From: Venturia oleaginea
Lineage: Eukaryota > Ascomycota > Dothideomycetes > Venturiales > Venturiaceae
Reading direction: 5' to 3'
DNA: 64,000 nt
Assembly (NCBI GenBank): GCA_013176395.1
Contig: JABMLP010000009.1
Span: forward strand, 992,001 to 1,056,000
Part shown: positions 33,701 through 46,139 of the stretch, one piece after another
Layout: the number at the start of each line of letters is the position of its first letter
Position numbering within the stretch: the first letter of the stretch is position 1
Position numbers and translations under genes: made by a program
The notes under the pieces: generated by a model
Databases searched by the model: none
The model's input: only the letters and a program-made list of their open reading frames with translations
What the model was told of the DNA's origin: nothing

Positions 33701-34475
33701 CACCGCGTCAGGAAAAGCAGCGATAGACGATCTCGCCACAACCTATGCATCATGCCTCTCCACGTCCATCGCATCAAACCCCGACGTACTCCCATACGCA
33801 TGCTGGACTTTACTTCACCTGTCGGAACCACAGGCTCGAGTCCAATCAACCCGTGCGCTTCTGGACCAGCACGCAGCCCTTCTTGTGCCGAAAGGGGAAG
33901 TATGGACCGAATTATTGGAGGATCTACGCATCCCACAGGAGTGGATGTATCTTAGCCGCGCACTGTATGCACGCGCAATCGAACAAGACCCCATCATGGA
34001 AGCAAATTGCCTCATCAAAGCCGACAAATGGTTGCAAGCACACGACGTTGTCTGCCGTGTGGTGGGACCTCGAGCAGTCATCGAGGGTGATGCCGATCCA
34101 CTTCGAGACCTTCTTGGTGTTCTTAGGGAGAAGTCCACCACACATCAAGCCGCATGGGACAAAGGCGCGCGCGTCTACTTCGACTACGTCGAGTTAAAAG
34201 ACCTTGAACGAGTAAAAGGTCAAGACTGGAAGAAACTGGTTCGAAGTGTTGCGGGCGCTTTGAAAGGCATCATGAGCCAAGGATTGCAGGGCAAGGATCT
34301 CACCGAGCGCGCCGCTCTTCAGATCATGGGCAAGACCATCGCTGACATTGCTAACTCGGGAGAGGTGTTGGAGAAGAATGAGGGATTGAGGGTACCCCTT
34401 ACTGAGGACGCCTATTTGGCGCAGTCGAGGGAGATGAGCAGAAATTATTTCAGGGCACTTCTTGCTGGTCATTGA
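27731..34475 (+). CDS. NUP98-96: Nup98-Nup96 nucleoporin precursor
   Basis: Precursor of two nuclear-pore proteins, about 1,953 residues. Seven exons join in frame: 27731-27839, 27944-28042, 28373-30428, 30481-30543, 30584-30703, 30898-32314, 32478-34475. The first 700 or so residues are GLFG/FG repeats with poly-Gln near 29930-30000. A GLEBS-like Gle2/Rae1-binding segment interrupts them at about residues 190-240 (TNRYQIITTIDPYKQWSLEE). The autoproteolytic domain follows (YWMNPTLEQIARMS, VGRNGCGKIVF). It ends in HFTTYGF, where cleavage after Phe would release the Nup96 part (acidic linker, then the helical scaffold domain of exon 7, e.g. EDVLWSMLRLYCDDKS). Introns 2 and 5 (330 and 194 bp) carry introner-like modules. 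The 40-bp intron 4 is unusually short. Confidence 0.93.
28141..28207. repeat. Introner-like palindromic module in NUP98-96 intron 2
   Basis: The left arm GATCGATATCGATAGATTT-CTGG and the right arm CCAGGAATTTATCGATATTGGTC can fold back on each other around a loop of about 20 nt. It sits in the middle of the 330-bp intron 28043-28372. Confidence 0.7.
30764..30833. repeat. Introner-like palindromic module in NUP98-96 intron 5
   Basis: CCAAATTTCTGG, a spacer, then CTGCCAGAAATTTATCGATATTGATCC, inside the 194-bp intron 30704-30897. The outer left arm (TTCAATATC) is degenerate compared with the copy in intron 2. Confidence 0.7.
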
Positions 34476-36618
34476 GGGATTGATAAACGGGGCGGGAGCA
34501 GATGGATTTGGTTGCATAGTGATTCTGCTTTTCTAATATGTTTTAGCGCGGCATCGGCATGGCGAATTGGCGATGTAAGATATTAGGTGGTTGTTTTCTG
34601 CCGCGATAAATTTTTCGGGTTTATTAGGCATGAGGAAGGAACGGAGGTCAAAAAGTTGAATTGTGGAGTGGCTTATTTGTAGGGTTGCTAATCCTTCTTA
34701 TTCATGGTAGTAGCCGGGTGGTTCATTGGCAGTACGTAGTAGAGATAGATGGTCGGGTCATTTTTCTTCCTTTTTCCGGAAATACATTGTGTTTGACGGA
34801 ACTCTTGCGCGGGTTTCCACATGATGAACTGCCATCTTATATTGACTTGTGTTGCGGAACGTGACGGGATGATGAGTACTTAGTTTATTTGCTTGGGGTC
34901 TCATTCTCCATTCATTCACTCACCTTCCTTTTGGTGCTGCGGCTCATCGTAACCCAAATCCGCGGATATGAGGCTCTCTTGTGGGGCAGTGCGAATGTAG
35001 CTTAGCTTGCTCCCCAATTCCATGGATACCTGATTCTATTCCATCCGATCAAGCATTCTTTGCGAACCTTGTTTTCGGCTTGTTTGGGACGAGTGTGGAT
35101 GGATATGGGATTCGGATCTCTGGTGTCGCCGTAGACGATGCATGTCGTTGCTTTGGCAAAGGGCAAAGGTGGGAAATACCTAGTGCCAACTAGTGCGGCT
35201 CTAAAGCAGGGACGGACGGCTGGAACGACTATGGGTCCTTGATGCTTCCTTCGAGCGGATGTCTCGGCGTCGGGGTTGGGATTGTCGTTGTCGCATCCAA
35301 GGAAATGTGTTGGAGGTTGCTTTTTTGGACTGGGGTTACCGGGGTATAGTGTCAAGATCATAGAATGGATGGATGGTGTTTTTCATGTTGGGAGTTGGGA
35401 GGATGGATTTTTGATTCCGCGATTGGGGTGTTGTGGGATTCTTGGAGATTGTTTGGCACTGGCACTGGCAAGCTGGATGGATGTTCAGGGTAGATGTTCA
35501 GGTTGGAGGTTGCTTTCTTGTCGCTTGTTTTCGTTGTATCTACCTGAACGGATCTAGGCACATTTCCTCTTCGTGATGGGCTGAGGAGATGCAGCCCTAC
35601 GGAGTACACGGGGAACAAGCAAGCAACAAGAACATGGCCATGCGATCACCGGACCACCTACTACGTTTTTGAAAAGGCCGATCTGGACCCTTGGATTGAC
35701 ACCTTTAGCACACCCTTTGGACAGGTTTCATTGTCTATGATGCTCATTCGGTCATCGGCAGACAACAAAGCTCTTATCCTTGTCACACCTTTTGGCTCAG
35801 GGACTGACTTGGTAATGGTGCGAATTCGCCCTGCGACTCACGATGCAAGGCTAGAGCTCTGCTGGAGAGTTAGATTCAACGGCCATGCAAACTGACCCCA
35901 GTGTACAGTAGTAGCACTACTGTACCCCACCTCCACCATCTTCTTGACCAAGTTCCAACACCAAGAAAGGGATCTCTCATGTCTCAATCGATACCGGCGC
36001 CAAGGACTTGAGATCTGCAGGCACGCCCGGCAGAAACTTCCCGAGGATCCCCTGATCCTGTTGGTATGTCAGCCAATGAGATGAAGATTGCAGACTGGGA
36101 TTGTAATCCTTCTATCCAATCACACCCTCACAGTCTGAGACAAACGATGGGGCTCTCAGCTGAGATAAGACTCCAGAATGACACGACCGCATGCATCCAG
36201 ATCTCTTGCCAGAAGAGGACTCCGACAGCTCGTAAGCGGTTAGATTGAAATTTGAACACGGCTAAGTTCCCAAGGATACGTAACTTTCATGTAAGCGAGG
36301 CGGCCAGCACACCTACCTGCAGAAAATGAGTTCCCCATCGTGTCTTGCCTGGCGTCTTGTGGGATAGGTGCCTGAGTTTACTTCTCGTTCGCCCCGTTTT
36401 TGTATGCGTTTGGTGCATGGAGATTCGCTGCTGGCTTGTTGCCGTACGTATGCGGCCGGCTGTCAATGTCATGCTTGCTGTGGGTGTTTTGATGGCATGG
36501 ATTGGTGTGATCGCGTGAGATGAAGTGTATAAGATGGTTCTATATGCCTCCTCGATGGCCGGGTTAGACGTAAGTTCCTTTTTGGGCCCACTTGAATTCA
36601 GCACCTGCACTCATCATT
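34476..36618. other. Long intergenic region
   Basis: About 2.1 kb with no supportable gene. It holds the 3' flank of NUP98-96 and the promoter of the GH43 gene. Short frames lack domains. Confidence 0.4.
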
Positions 36619-37720
36619 ATGTTATCGTCGTATCTTTTATCCTCTCTTGTGGCTATCGCTGTCGTCACAGGTCGTCCTTTGAATGGCGCAAGTTCTGGAA
36701 CCGCAGTTGCATCTATTCAGGCTGACTTCCCTGACCCATCGATTATACAAGTTGGTGATACTTGGTATGCTTTTGCGACGAATGGAAACGCTGTCAACGT
36801 TCAATTCTCATCGACGCAAAATGTGCAAGGCTCGTGGAACCGAGAGGCTGGCTATGATGCCCTTCCTACATTACCTGCATGGGTATCCACAACAAGGCCT
36901 GAGATCTGGGCACCTGACGTTGTGCGAATTGTATGTATATCCGTGGTCCAGGACTCTCCTCACCGACTGATATCACTCTCAAGGGATCCGGGTTCGTCAT
37001 GTACTTCGCTGCAAGAAAAGCCTCGAATAATGCAGTCCACTGCATAGGTACAGCAACTTCATTGTCGATCCAAGGACCCTACACACCATCACCGAACATT
37101 TTCGCCTGCGACGAAGCACGAGGCGGTTCGATCGATGCATCAGGGTTCTATGATCCAAATACACGGAAAAACTTTGTAACCTACAAGATTGACGAGAATT
37201 CAATCGGCAGCGGTGGAAATTGTGGTAACGGCATTGCACCAATCGTCTCGACACCAATCATGCTTCAAGAAGTCGCAGCTGACGGTGTCACACCTGTCGG
37301 TGGCGCAACTCAAATTCTGGACCGTTCAGATGCCGACGGACCGTAAGTGTAAAGCTTCGAGCTGTCTGGGATGTGGCTAACCTGGACTGCAGGCTTGTTG
37401 AAGCGCCAAATTTGGCGATTCTGAATGGACAATATTATCTCTTCTTCAGCTCGAACTGTTTTAATTCACCTGCGTACGATATTAGTTTCGCTGTGTCAAG
37501 TTCGGTGTATGGTCCATTTACCAAAAGAGGACCGTTGTTGGTGACGCCGGAGCTGGGCTTGGGTGGGCCGGGTGGCGCGTCGATATCGAAGGATGGTGCA
37601 TATATCGTCTTCCATGCGGGAGCTGTTGGAGCGAGAAACATGTATGCTGGCACGGTGCAACAGCAGGGCGGAACGCAGATTCAAGTTTGTACGAGTACCG
37701 GGTGTCAGATTGCTTCGTAG
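36619..37720 (+). CDS. Secreted GH43 glycosidase (arabinanase/arabinofuranosidase type)
   Basis: Three exons (36619-36930, 36984-37342, 37393-37720) join in frame to give about 332 residues. A signal peptide (MLSSYLLSSLVAIAVVTGRP) precedes the five-bladed propeller enzyme. ADFPDPSIIQVGDTWYAFAT holds the catalytic base Asp. TRPEIWAPDVVR is the second GH43 hallmark. The first Asp of SIDASGFYDPNTRK or a nearby one is the probable pKa-modulating residue. LVEAPNLAILNGQYYLFFSS supplies the acid Glu. The family cleaves arabinose- or xylose-containing side chains of plant cell walls. The exact substrate cannot be read from sequence alone. Introns are 53 and 50 bp. The gene appears intact and suggests plant-biomass use. 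Confidence 0.9.
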
Positions 37721-38379
37721 TTCGGGGTCCCACGCGTATAGGACGAATGTGTTTTACTGGAACAAAATGGGGCCAGTCTCTTGATGGATCGCTTTTCAAG
37801 TCTGCAAGATTGCCGGGCTTAGTCCAATCAGCTCTTTTGCGTAAATAGGTTTTGAGGCTGTCGGAACAAGTTTATAGATGTTCACCCTGGGTTCAAACGG
37901 CCGGCCAAAGAACCCGACGTCAGCGTGTGTATTGTGGTCAGTACCTAAAATTTCGTCGGCTTGCTTCTGCGCCGATCTTATTATCGCTGTTGGTTTGGGG
38001 TTCCTGGATATCGCGCCTGTCTCTCTGAAGGGTCGCGTGGCTTTGAAACTCCAGATCAGCTCGGCTTGATGCGTTTCCCGATTCGACGCGTTTCTTTGCG
38101 CGAGGAGGCATCGGAGGCTAGGCCGATATCCTTAGAGAGTATTAGGGTGATGAAGAGGGATGAATCAGTGGGTAGATGTTTGCAATAAGACTCTATGATG
38201 GAAGTTGTTGTAGAGGACTCGCATGGTCGCGACACTGGCACACGTGATCAGTGTTGAGGACTAGATTTTCCTTTTAACTTTCAAATCTATTGTACTCCCA
38301 CTAAATGTTTGAAACTCAGAATAGAGCCCCTATTTTGAGAACGATATTGATTAACTTCCGAGCAAATAATTCCTTGATA
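37721..38379. other. Intergenic spacer before the transposon
   Basis: I see no gene or structured element between GH43 and the left target duplication of the pogo-like element. Confidence 0.4.
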
Positions 38380-38449
38380 TAACGTATTCCACCACCCAAA
38401 CCGCCACACCACTCAACCCGCCAAAATCTCTTGGCACGACCAACTCATG

Positions 38450-40193
38450 TTACGACTCTTCAATTTTATCGCTATCAACAATAGATTCCAAGTCTATCGT
38501 GCTGCTATCTGATTCAAAAGATATCTCAATATCCTTTTCACACGTTCGCGTATTGTGCCCAGTCGCGCCGCAGTTCCCACAGCGCCTTTGAGTTGGTCGG
38601 GCTGTTTCTTGATCACCGATACCACGAGCCTTCTTCGATCCCTGAGGCGCTACAGACGCCTCTGCAGCTACCTGCGCTGCTGCAGTCCCATACTCCGTAG
38701 TACCACCTTGCTGGATCTGCGCTGCTGCAGTCCCGTACTCTATAGTACCACCTTGCTGGATCCACTTCCTTTTGCGCCATTTTCGCTTCGTCATTACTGC
38801 CAATTGCTCTTCAAGCTCGTGGTTTCGTGCAACAAGTAGGGCGTTCTGGTGCAGCATCAATTCAGCGCCTTTAACAAGCTGTGAAAAGCCTGCCTGCGCA
38901 GTAACTGGTGACCAAGTAAAAGACTCGCTTACGAGCTTGGATTGGGATCCAAATTCATGAGTATTGCTTGGAGTCTTTGGCTGCCACGGCGTTTCTAGGA
39001 GACGGGGTTCTGGCGGGGTACGTAGCCGTACTTCAAGGCGATCCAACACTACCTGCGCGTTAATAGGGACTAGCCCTACTGCCTCAAAGGCCTTTCGACA
39101 ATTCTCTTTCGTGAACACGTCGAAAAACGCGTCTTTAAAGGCAGGGAGAAAGCCTTCCTTGTTGATATGGTACACGCGTCGGCGTGCCAAGTCCCGGACG
39201 CGTTGGGAGTACTTGCGCTTCAATGGCGAGAAGCAGACCACGTCAAGAGGCTCGAGTATATGCGACGAGTGCGGTGGCATACAGAGGGTTAGGATCTTAT
39301 TTTCGAGGCAGTAGTCCTTGAAATCCTGGTTGAGATGGCTCTCATGGCCGTCCAAAATGAGTAGCCTATACCCCCCCACCTGCCGCGCCATTGTATACGC
39401 GTCAAAATGCTTCAACCACCCAAGACCAAGCGCGTTGTTTGTCCAGCCGTTCTCAGAGACTGAAAGCTTCCAATTCCGTGGTATATCTGCCTCCTCACAC
39501 CACGCAGAGATGTGAACGCATCCTTTCTAGATAATAAATGGCGGGATCGCATACCCAGCTGCGCAGATGCTCTGAATAACCGTAACCCATTCGCGATCGC
39601 CCAGCTGGATGAGTTCAGGCCTTGTACATCTTTCAGAGGCTGTAACGACCTTCGTTGACCCAATAACGCCCATCTGGAAGCCAATCTCGTCAAAGTTGTG
39701 CGTATCCTCGTTGTGGACGCCGTGCTTGGCTTTAGTATCTGCAACTAGCTTGAACCACGCGCCAATTACTTCTGGGTCCTCCTGTATTATCCTCTGCCTA
39801 TCCTTTGCTCGATTGAAGGCTATTTTGAGCTCATCTGAGCGCGTTACGAATCTCTCAGCCCAGTTTTTGCCTACTGGCTCTCCACCGCGTATACCCAGTA
39901 GTTTATCCGCCATATCTGCCACCTCACACAGCCGGGGCGCAAATCCTCGCGAATCGAGATCGAGGATATATCAGATAATCGTTTGCTCTTCTATCGTAGT
40001 GAGCTTATGAGAGTTTGGGCGAGTTTGAGATGGAGAGGTGATTCCGCGGAGCCGATCAGAGAGCCTTTGGTGTTTAACGTTAAAGGCTGTAGCAGCGCGC
40101 CGTAGGCTTTGAAATTGGCCGAGGTATAAGCCTGAAGAGCGAGATCAATTCTACCTTCTTCTTGACGGCTATCGCGTTGCGTTGTTGAGACAT
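38450..40193 (-). pseudogene. Pogo-like DDE transposase with C-terminal zinc knuckle, broken
   Basis: The order from the ATG at 40193 is: N-terminal Psq-type helix-turn-helix (MSQQRN, then RRAATAFNVKHQRLSDRLRG after a frame change), CENP-B-type linker (VGKNWAERFVTRSDEL), and the DDE core with NFDEIGF, LLILDGHESHLN and HILEPLDVVCFSPLK. After that come a basic coiled coil (MTKRKWRKRKW) and a CCHC zinc knuckle (CGNCGATGHNTRTC). It is disrupted by a frameshift close to the start, a TGA in the II-YILDLDSRG block (CGA to TGA is the simplest change) and a TAG in PPFII-KGCVHISAW. The C-terminal part carries an extra 15-residue tandem repeat. It cannot make a full-length protein without read-through. 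Confidence 0.85.
38673..38762 (-). repeat. 45-bp in-frame tandem repeat in the transposase gene
   Basis: The units 38673-38717 and 38718-38762 each encode IQQGGT-EYGTAAAQ. The deleted copy at 62.2 kb has only one unit, so this is a duplication in the full-length copy (or a loss in the other). Confidence 0.85.
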
Positions 40194-40435
40194 TACGTGT
40201 TAAAGAGGATAAGGGCTGTGCCAAGGAAAAGTGGCCGGCTCGGTGGTTTGGCCGGCTCGGCGGTGGAATACGTTACTACAATTTATAATCTATATTCATT
40301 TCCGCATGCCTACCCTCTCTTCTCTCGAGCGCCTCATCAACAAACAGCATTGACACATCATGAACTCTGCCCCTCTCCCATCATACTATCGACAATTCTT
40401 TCCCACCCGACAATTAACAATCTGACCATCATCAC

Positions 40436-42191
40436 CTACCCAATCGTCTTCGGCGCAACAGCCTGAAGATCATCCACAACCCCCGCAACACTTCCCCTTC
40501 TCTTCTCCTCATCCTGCGAAGTCTGATCACTAAAATCATTCTCTACCTGCTTCGAAATTTTCCTCCTCCGCCAAACATCATCAAGATACCTCAAAACAGC
40601 AAGGGAAGCACCGACAGTCAAAATAGCGATATTGATACTGAAGCCGCGACGATATTTGGGTCTATCATCCGAGCGGAAGATTTGAGCACCGTAGATGCCG
40701 GCGATGTTGGCACCCATGATGACGCTGAAGTTTCATGTTAGTGTATAAGATAGAAGGTGAGGAATGAAGACGTACAAAGCCATAGCAAGAGCTCGCTCTT
40801 CGGAGTCCTCGCATGCAAGAGACATCCACGCGATATTCAGAGGATGACTAAAAGTCCCGAATGTCTGGGTCCAGACGACACCAAAGTATTTGACTCCACG
40901 GCGGCCGGTGAATTCAGTGAAGATGCGGTTAAAGATGTAGCCGAGTAGATGCATTGAAATACCTGCGATCACTGTAGGGCCACGCTTGTTGAATTTGTCG
41001 CTGACATAACTGAAGGCGAAGGAAGTAGGCACTTGGAGGAACAGACCGACTGAGGCCAAGGCATTGCTGGTCAGAGATGCAAAGCCGAAGGTCTTGATAA
41101 TGGACGGTGAGTACGTGTCGAAAGCGCGTTGAGGTCCGTTGTTTGATAGAGTGATGAGGAAATGGATCCACATGCGCCAGTTCAAGAACTATTGACGTCT
41201 TGTTAGCCAGTGCTCAGCTACAATAGACAGGCTGATAGGGCAGTACTCACAGCTTTCTTGAATGCTGGTAGACCTATGCGCTTCTTCTTTTGGCCCTTCA
41301 TCGGATCATCTCTGAGTACACGCGTCCGGAGAATATGTAGCTCTCTCGGCGTGAATAGACTGAACCCAGGTAGAAACGTGCTGTGGGGCTTTTTGAAAGA
41401 ATCAGGCAGGAGAAATCCAAGAATGAAGCCGCTGAAAATCGTGAAGGCGCCCATCAGTACGAAGAGCCAGAACCATCCTGGCTTACCACTCACATCCCTC
41501 ATATGTAGAATTCCATAAGCAATGAGCTTCGAGCTGGCTTGTCCGAGCTGATTGCCGAAGTAGAAGAACATGACTCGTTTTGCGGTCTCTTTGCGTGTAT
41601 ACCATGTAGATAGTGTCCAAAGACCCCCAGGGATGAAACCTGATTCGGTCACACCCAAAAGAAATCGGCTGGCGCAGAAGGAGCTGAAATTGTTCTGGAA
41701 GGCCTGGAATGTGCTGACGGTACCGAACAGGAAGAGTTGCAAGGTGAGCCATCTGCCAGCACCAACACTGTAGAGGATCATGTTTGAGGGAATCTCAAAG
41801 AGCACGATGCCAAGAGAAAGCATTTGTTGTCCTATATTGAATTGGTCCTGAGTGATGTTTACATCTTTCAAAAAGTCATCGGTCAGAGCATTGGCGATGT
41901 TGCCTCGGTCAAGCTCTGGGACTTGTTAGCTTTGAAAGTGGACGAGCGTTGTTTGTCTGGCTAACGTACGTAAACAGAAAAATCCCAGAGTGAGCAATGG
42001 CATGATGATACAGTCGAGCCTAGATTACAGTCAGTTGGCGTTGTCTGCCCGATCGATCAGAAGGATCCATACTTCCGTTTTGCCCTTCTCTCCTCCTTTG
42101 ATGACCAGTCCACTCGGAGTTCGGAATAGTCATTATCACTTGTTGGGGTGTAAGTTCCCACCTCGAAGTTTTTCTCATCTAACGAAGACAT
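40436..42191 (-). CDS. MFS transporter, allantoate permease (Dal5/ACS) family
   Basis: Plasma-membrane major-facilitator protein of about 511 residues. Five exons (42191-42073, 42019-41970, 41915-41251, 41188-40776, 40724-40436) join in frame. The cytosolic N-terminus (MSSLDEKNFEVGTYTPTSDN) leads into TM1 with LTLGFFCLQLDRGNIANAL, the hallmark start of the Dal5-like anion:cation symporter branch. Others are LGIVLFEIPSNMIL, ASRFLLGVTESGFIPGG and LSTWYTRKETAKR, the typical loop 4-5. A long central loop lies around DSFKKPHSTF. The C-terminal half includes ANIAGIYGAQIFRSDDRPKYRRG. Substrates in this branch include allantoate, nicotinate, vitamins and organic anions. The specific one cannot be told. 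All introns are 46-63 bp. It lies directly beside the transposon. Confidence 0.88.
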
Positions 42192-43620
42192 GATAAAGAA
42201 GTGTGTGAATAAGTCTCAGCCTTGCTCAAAATGTTTTGAGAGTCAGGAGTGCCGTTCTGTTATTGCTGGATATATTGCGACGATACATCTTATACCTTGC
42301 TGAGATCATAGCCGTCAGCCGTCTTGGGCCCATGGATATCCAGCCTAGACACCCCAAGCTCTGGAGATGTTCAAACCTTCGACCGGACAAGAGGGACAAG
42401 CGTTGGCAAAGATACTGTATCTCCATGGTGTAAAACATTCACGATCGCATCATGATCCAAAGGCGCTCCCCAAGCACCGCGACGCAGGTCTAACTGAAGG
42501 AATGCCTCCCTCCCAAGTCACTTGCCGAACGGTAACCTCTTGGTTCCAGGAATAGGCCCTCCTTTGTATGGGCGGTACAAAAATAAATCGTATATTCCTG
42601 TGCATTCCTGAGGTCGAGAAACTACATAGTTTATACATCGTCAATGATGCCCAGAATTGCGTGCTCAGTTCAGCATGTACTGCCAAGGACAAGATCTTGG
42701 ATGGTGTGCCAATGCAGACATGGACGCCGGCCACGAACCGATCACTCATCCAAGTTGAGCAAAGTGAAAGAAGAGGTCCTAGGACGGCCTTGCGCATATC
42801 TTGGAGAATATACGTGATCAAGAATGACGATCCCCGACTACGGTGCTAAAGTTACACTTCTCGAAAATGAAGGGATGGCACCACTTTCATCCAGGCAATT
42901 CTTGCCAAGTAAATATCTATCAAAGATATTGTGAGGATAACAGACTTGAGATGGACGTCGAGAGAGGGATTTGGATATGATGTCGGTAATTCAGCTCAGC
43001 AGATAGATGTCCATGTGACATGGACGAAGCCAGATTCCTGGCATGTCTGGGAGTCCGTATCCGTATAGCTAGGAATTGTGCGAGTCATATGCTTTACGGA
43101 GCGGCGTCCGGACATGCAGGTGTTGGGACGCAGACGCAGTTTCCTCCAGGGTTTAGAGATAAGAAGTCATGTGTTTTGATGTTTGGAAGGAGCTGTATGA
43201 TGGCAACGGCGATGTAGGAGTATGATGGCGATGATGATGAAAAGGCGAGGTTGTTCTGAAGATGTTTCAGAGCATTGATAGATATTTACATGGTAAGATA
43301 CCAGATTCACTCCCGAATTAGGTAGTCTTACTAGGTATTATTGTCTATTATCTACCTCCTACCCACGAAAGTAACGGACGATTGGACGTAAGATACATCC
43401 TGCATACCGCAAGTGCTCTGCTCCCTCTTGGTCAGCATTATTCATCTCTCCACCACCGACATCCTCAACAGAAGTCTCAGACCAACCATTCCCATGTGAC
43501 GACATTCAATCCCGCTGCCTGTTCAACAAGCGACAACGACTTAAAAGACTGCAACAAAGCCTCCACCATGATCCCCACAGCTACTGCCACCTTTCCAATA
43601 CCCCACCACACTCGGGCACC
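42192..43620. other. Divergent intergenic region
   Basis: About 1.4 kb between the minus-strand MFS gene and the plus-strand hydrolase gene. No coding sequence is supported. It likely holds both promoters. Confidence 0.4.
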
Positions 43621-45156
43621 ATGATCGGGACATCCCGAAGCGATTACATCTTTATCTGTCTATGCATTTTCGGCATACGAGCTGTTACACCACTATGCAC
43701 GCTCTACACGGCCTTCGCCATAGTGCGGCCTCACACGTTTGCGACCCAGGTCCTCCTGCCCTATACCATACTGGAGACGGCTTTTTTCTTCCTGTTCTAC
43801 CTACCCCGAAAAGCCCGCCTCCAAGATCCCGCCGTCCATCCACCCATTCCCTCTCGAGAGTTCCAGTCAATCTTGTATCAACGATGCAAAGAGACAATAT
43901 CGGATCCGGCCGATTACATGCGGAAATGGTTCTTGGGCGCTGATTTGGAAGACATCAAGTGGGAGAATGTGAAAGACTTTTTCCGCTGGGGCTTTCTGAA
44001 CACTGCTGATGAGCATACTGCTCATGACGAGGAGCTTGATGTCTATGTTCAAGGCGTCGAGGAGCTTATAGGGAAGAAGCTTGAACCTGGCAAAGGCAGT
44101 GCCGAGTGCATCCGCTTGACCATCGATCCAGTGGAGATGACTCACAGGCCTGTCGTGTGGTATTTTGTGAGTGGAAACCGGTCAACTTGCATTTAGTCTG
44201 TCTAATTAACCGTTACTCAGATACTCGGCCTGCTCGATTCTATAGTGGCCGCTCTGCTCACAATCCATGGCTTCACGTACTATCACATCCCTCATAGTCG
44301 ATTTTTCACCGTCTTCCCATGGAGATTTTTCAGCTTGTTTACCATGCACGCCTCCCCTGCCAACCACACCTCCTACTGGTACAGGCCGCACACCTCCAAA
44401 ACGCGTCTACCAGTCCTGTTTATTCATGGAATTGGCGTTGGTCTATACCCGTATATGCCGTTCCTGGTACAACTTCAGGACATGGACGATTCTGGCGACG
44501 GAGAAGTCGGGATCATAGCTCTTGAGATTGCACCTATCACCTCCAAGATTACCAATGACATTCTACCGAAGAAAAAAATGGTCGCAGAAATCGACGCCAT
44601 AGTGACGGCTCATGGATGGGACAAGTTCGTTCTTGTTTCACACTCCTATGGCACCGTCATCTCCTCTTTCCTCCACCACGACTCCGATATGGCTGCCAAA
44701 ATTGGTCCCACCTTGTTGGTTGACCCTGTTACTTTCCTGCTCCATCTTCCAGACGTGGCATATAACTTCACCGCGCGGAAACCAGTAGGCGCAAATGAAC
44801 TTCAGCTTTGGTTTTTTGCAGCACAAGACATGGGTGTAGCTCATGTACTTCGACGCCACTTCTTCTGGACGGAGAACATCCTCTGGAAGGAGGATATCAA
44901 GGGTAGGGATATGACAGTATCGTTGAGCGGGAGGGACTTGATCGTGAACACCGAAGCTGTTGGGAGGTACGTCACTGGCATTAATGGCCCGGATTGGAAG
45001 GACAAACAATGGACCGGGAAAGGGCTCGATGTTCTGTGGTTCCCACATTGCGATCATTCGAGTGTCTTTGACCAGACCGAACCAATTCAGAAGTTGGCGG
45101 ATATCGTAAGAAGATATACTAGAAGTGGTGCGAAGTCGGAGGCACTGATGGAATGA
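43621..45156 (+). CDS. Membrane-anchored alpha/beta hydrolase
   Basis: Two exons (43621-44166 and 44221-45156, 54-bp intron) give about 493 residues. The N-terminal 65 residues hold one or two membrane segments (YIFICLCIFGIRAVTPLCTL, LLPYTILETAFFFLFYLP). The hydrolase domain begins near residue 250. PVLFIHGIGVGLYPYMPFL supplies the oxyanion-hole HG motif, LVSHSYGTVIS the nucleophile elbow (GxSxG variant with Ser before Tyr), and WFPHCDHSSVFD the catalytic His near the end. An Asp in the LLVDPVTFLL strand region is a candidate for the triad. Many ascomycetes have such membrane-tethered alpha/beta hydrolases. The substrate is unknown, probably lipid or ester. Start: the first ATG after an upstream stop-rich leader. 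Confidence 0.82.
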
Positions 45157-46139
45157 GCCGACAATATTTGATTATTGGCGTCTGGTTGGTTACGAAATGA
45201 TGACTGGTTTATGAAAACAATACCCTAGATAGAACGAACTGGATTGAGCACGAAATGACCTTCACTTGCTCGTGCAAAGCCATCATCTGTCTCATCGCTG
45301 CAAAACTCTTAGCAACTACACATTTTCAGGACGAGCGTCTCTGATCAGCTTCTAATGCCTATAATGAATGTACTTGATTGACCATTTTGTCTGTAGCGAG
45401 CTTTTCACTCGACGTTCTTTGATGACACCTGAATCGAAAGAACAACTTCAACTGGACACCAATACATAGCAGAAACATTCTGACGATGTTTCCAAACGAG
45501 AATGCCAGAAATACGACTACATCGATCCCTGGTTGAGAGACTTGGAACAGCCAAGCTTCGAAGGCCTCGCTGTGCTGCGCATTACATCTTGGTCTCAGCC
45601 TTCCGCCTTGGAAGATGCGACCAATCACACGTGCTGCTTTTCAACCATGTAATTGTGCTTACTCTCTCACTCGCTCTCCTACTCTTTTCTACCTTTCTAC
45701 AGCATCAAGAGCCTTGAAGGTGTTCCTTCTGCTTATAATTTTTGTCACAATAATGTCGCCCCTTTGCAGGGCCTCGGCGGGGCGTGGAGTGATGTCGTCT
45801 GCCCGGAGATGGTGCCAAGTTGTCCAATAAACAGTCCCGAGTCCAATGTTTGCGCCGCTTGTAACCTGATCTTTGAGGTGTGTTGGTATCAACAAGGGAT
45901 GAAAACAGGGCTCTAGTAGGGATAGTTCACCAATCAGTAACATCAGAACCTGCCTATCAGCTTACCAACCAATCGATACCAGTCAGAAAGTTGAAATTAA
46001 CCTGGGGCGCGCTGGTATTGGTGATACTGGCAAACGGACGAACGTCGCTCCGCACTTTTCATCAAACAAGATATTTACAGAATCGCCTTCCATCATTCTC
46101 TTGCATCATTCCACTTCTTCAATTCGTTGAGAATTCGAA
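45157..46139. other. Intergenic spacer
   Basis: No coding sequence can be supported between the hydrolase and the reductase gene. Short frames lack domains and splice partners. Confidence 0.4.

Larger units (their letters stand above)
38382..40273 (-). mobile_element. Pogo/Fot1-type DNA transposon, decayed full-length copy
   Basis: A 1,892-bp element has perfect 12-bp terminal inverted repeats (ACGTATTCCACC at the left end, its complement at the right end). It is flanked by TA on both sides (38380-38381 and 40274-40275), the target duplication of the Tc1/mariner-pogo group. It encodes one minus-strand transposase, now broken. The intact termini suggest fairly recent insertion. A shorter relative lies at 61813-62530. 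Confidence 0.88.

Noticed and set aside
45359..45943. Several 60-90 codon frames on both strands
   Set aside because: They overlap each other without codon-level signal and contain no known motif.
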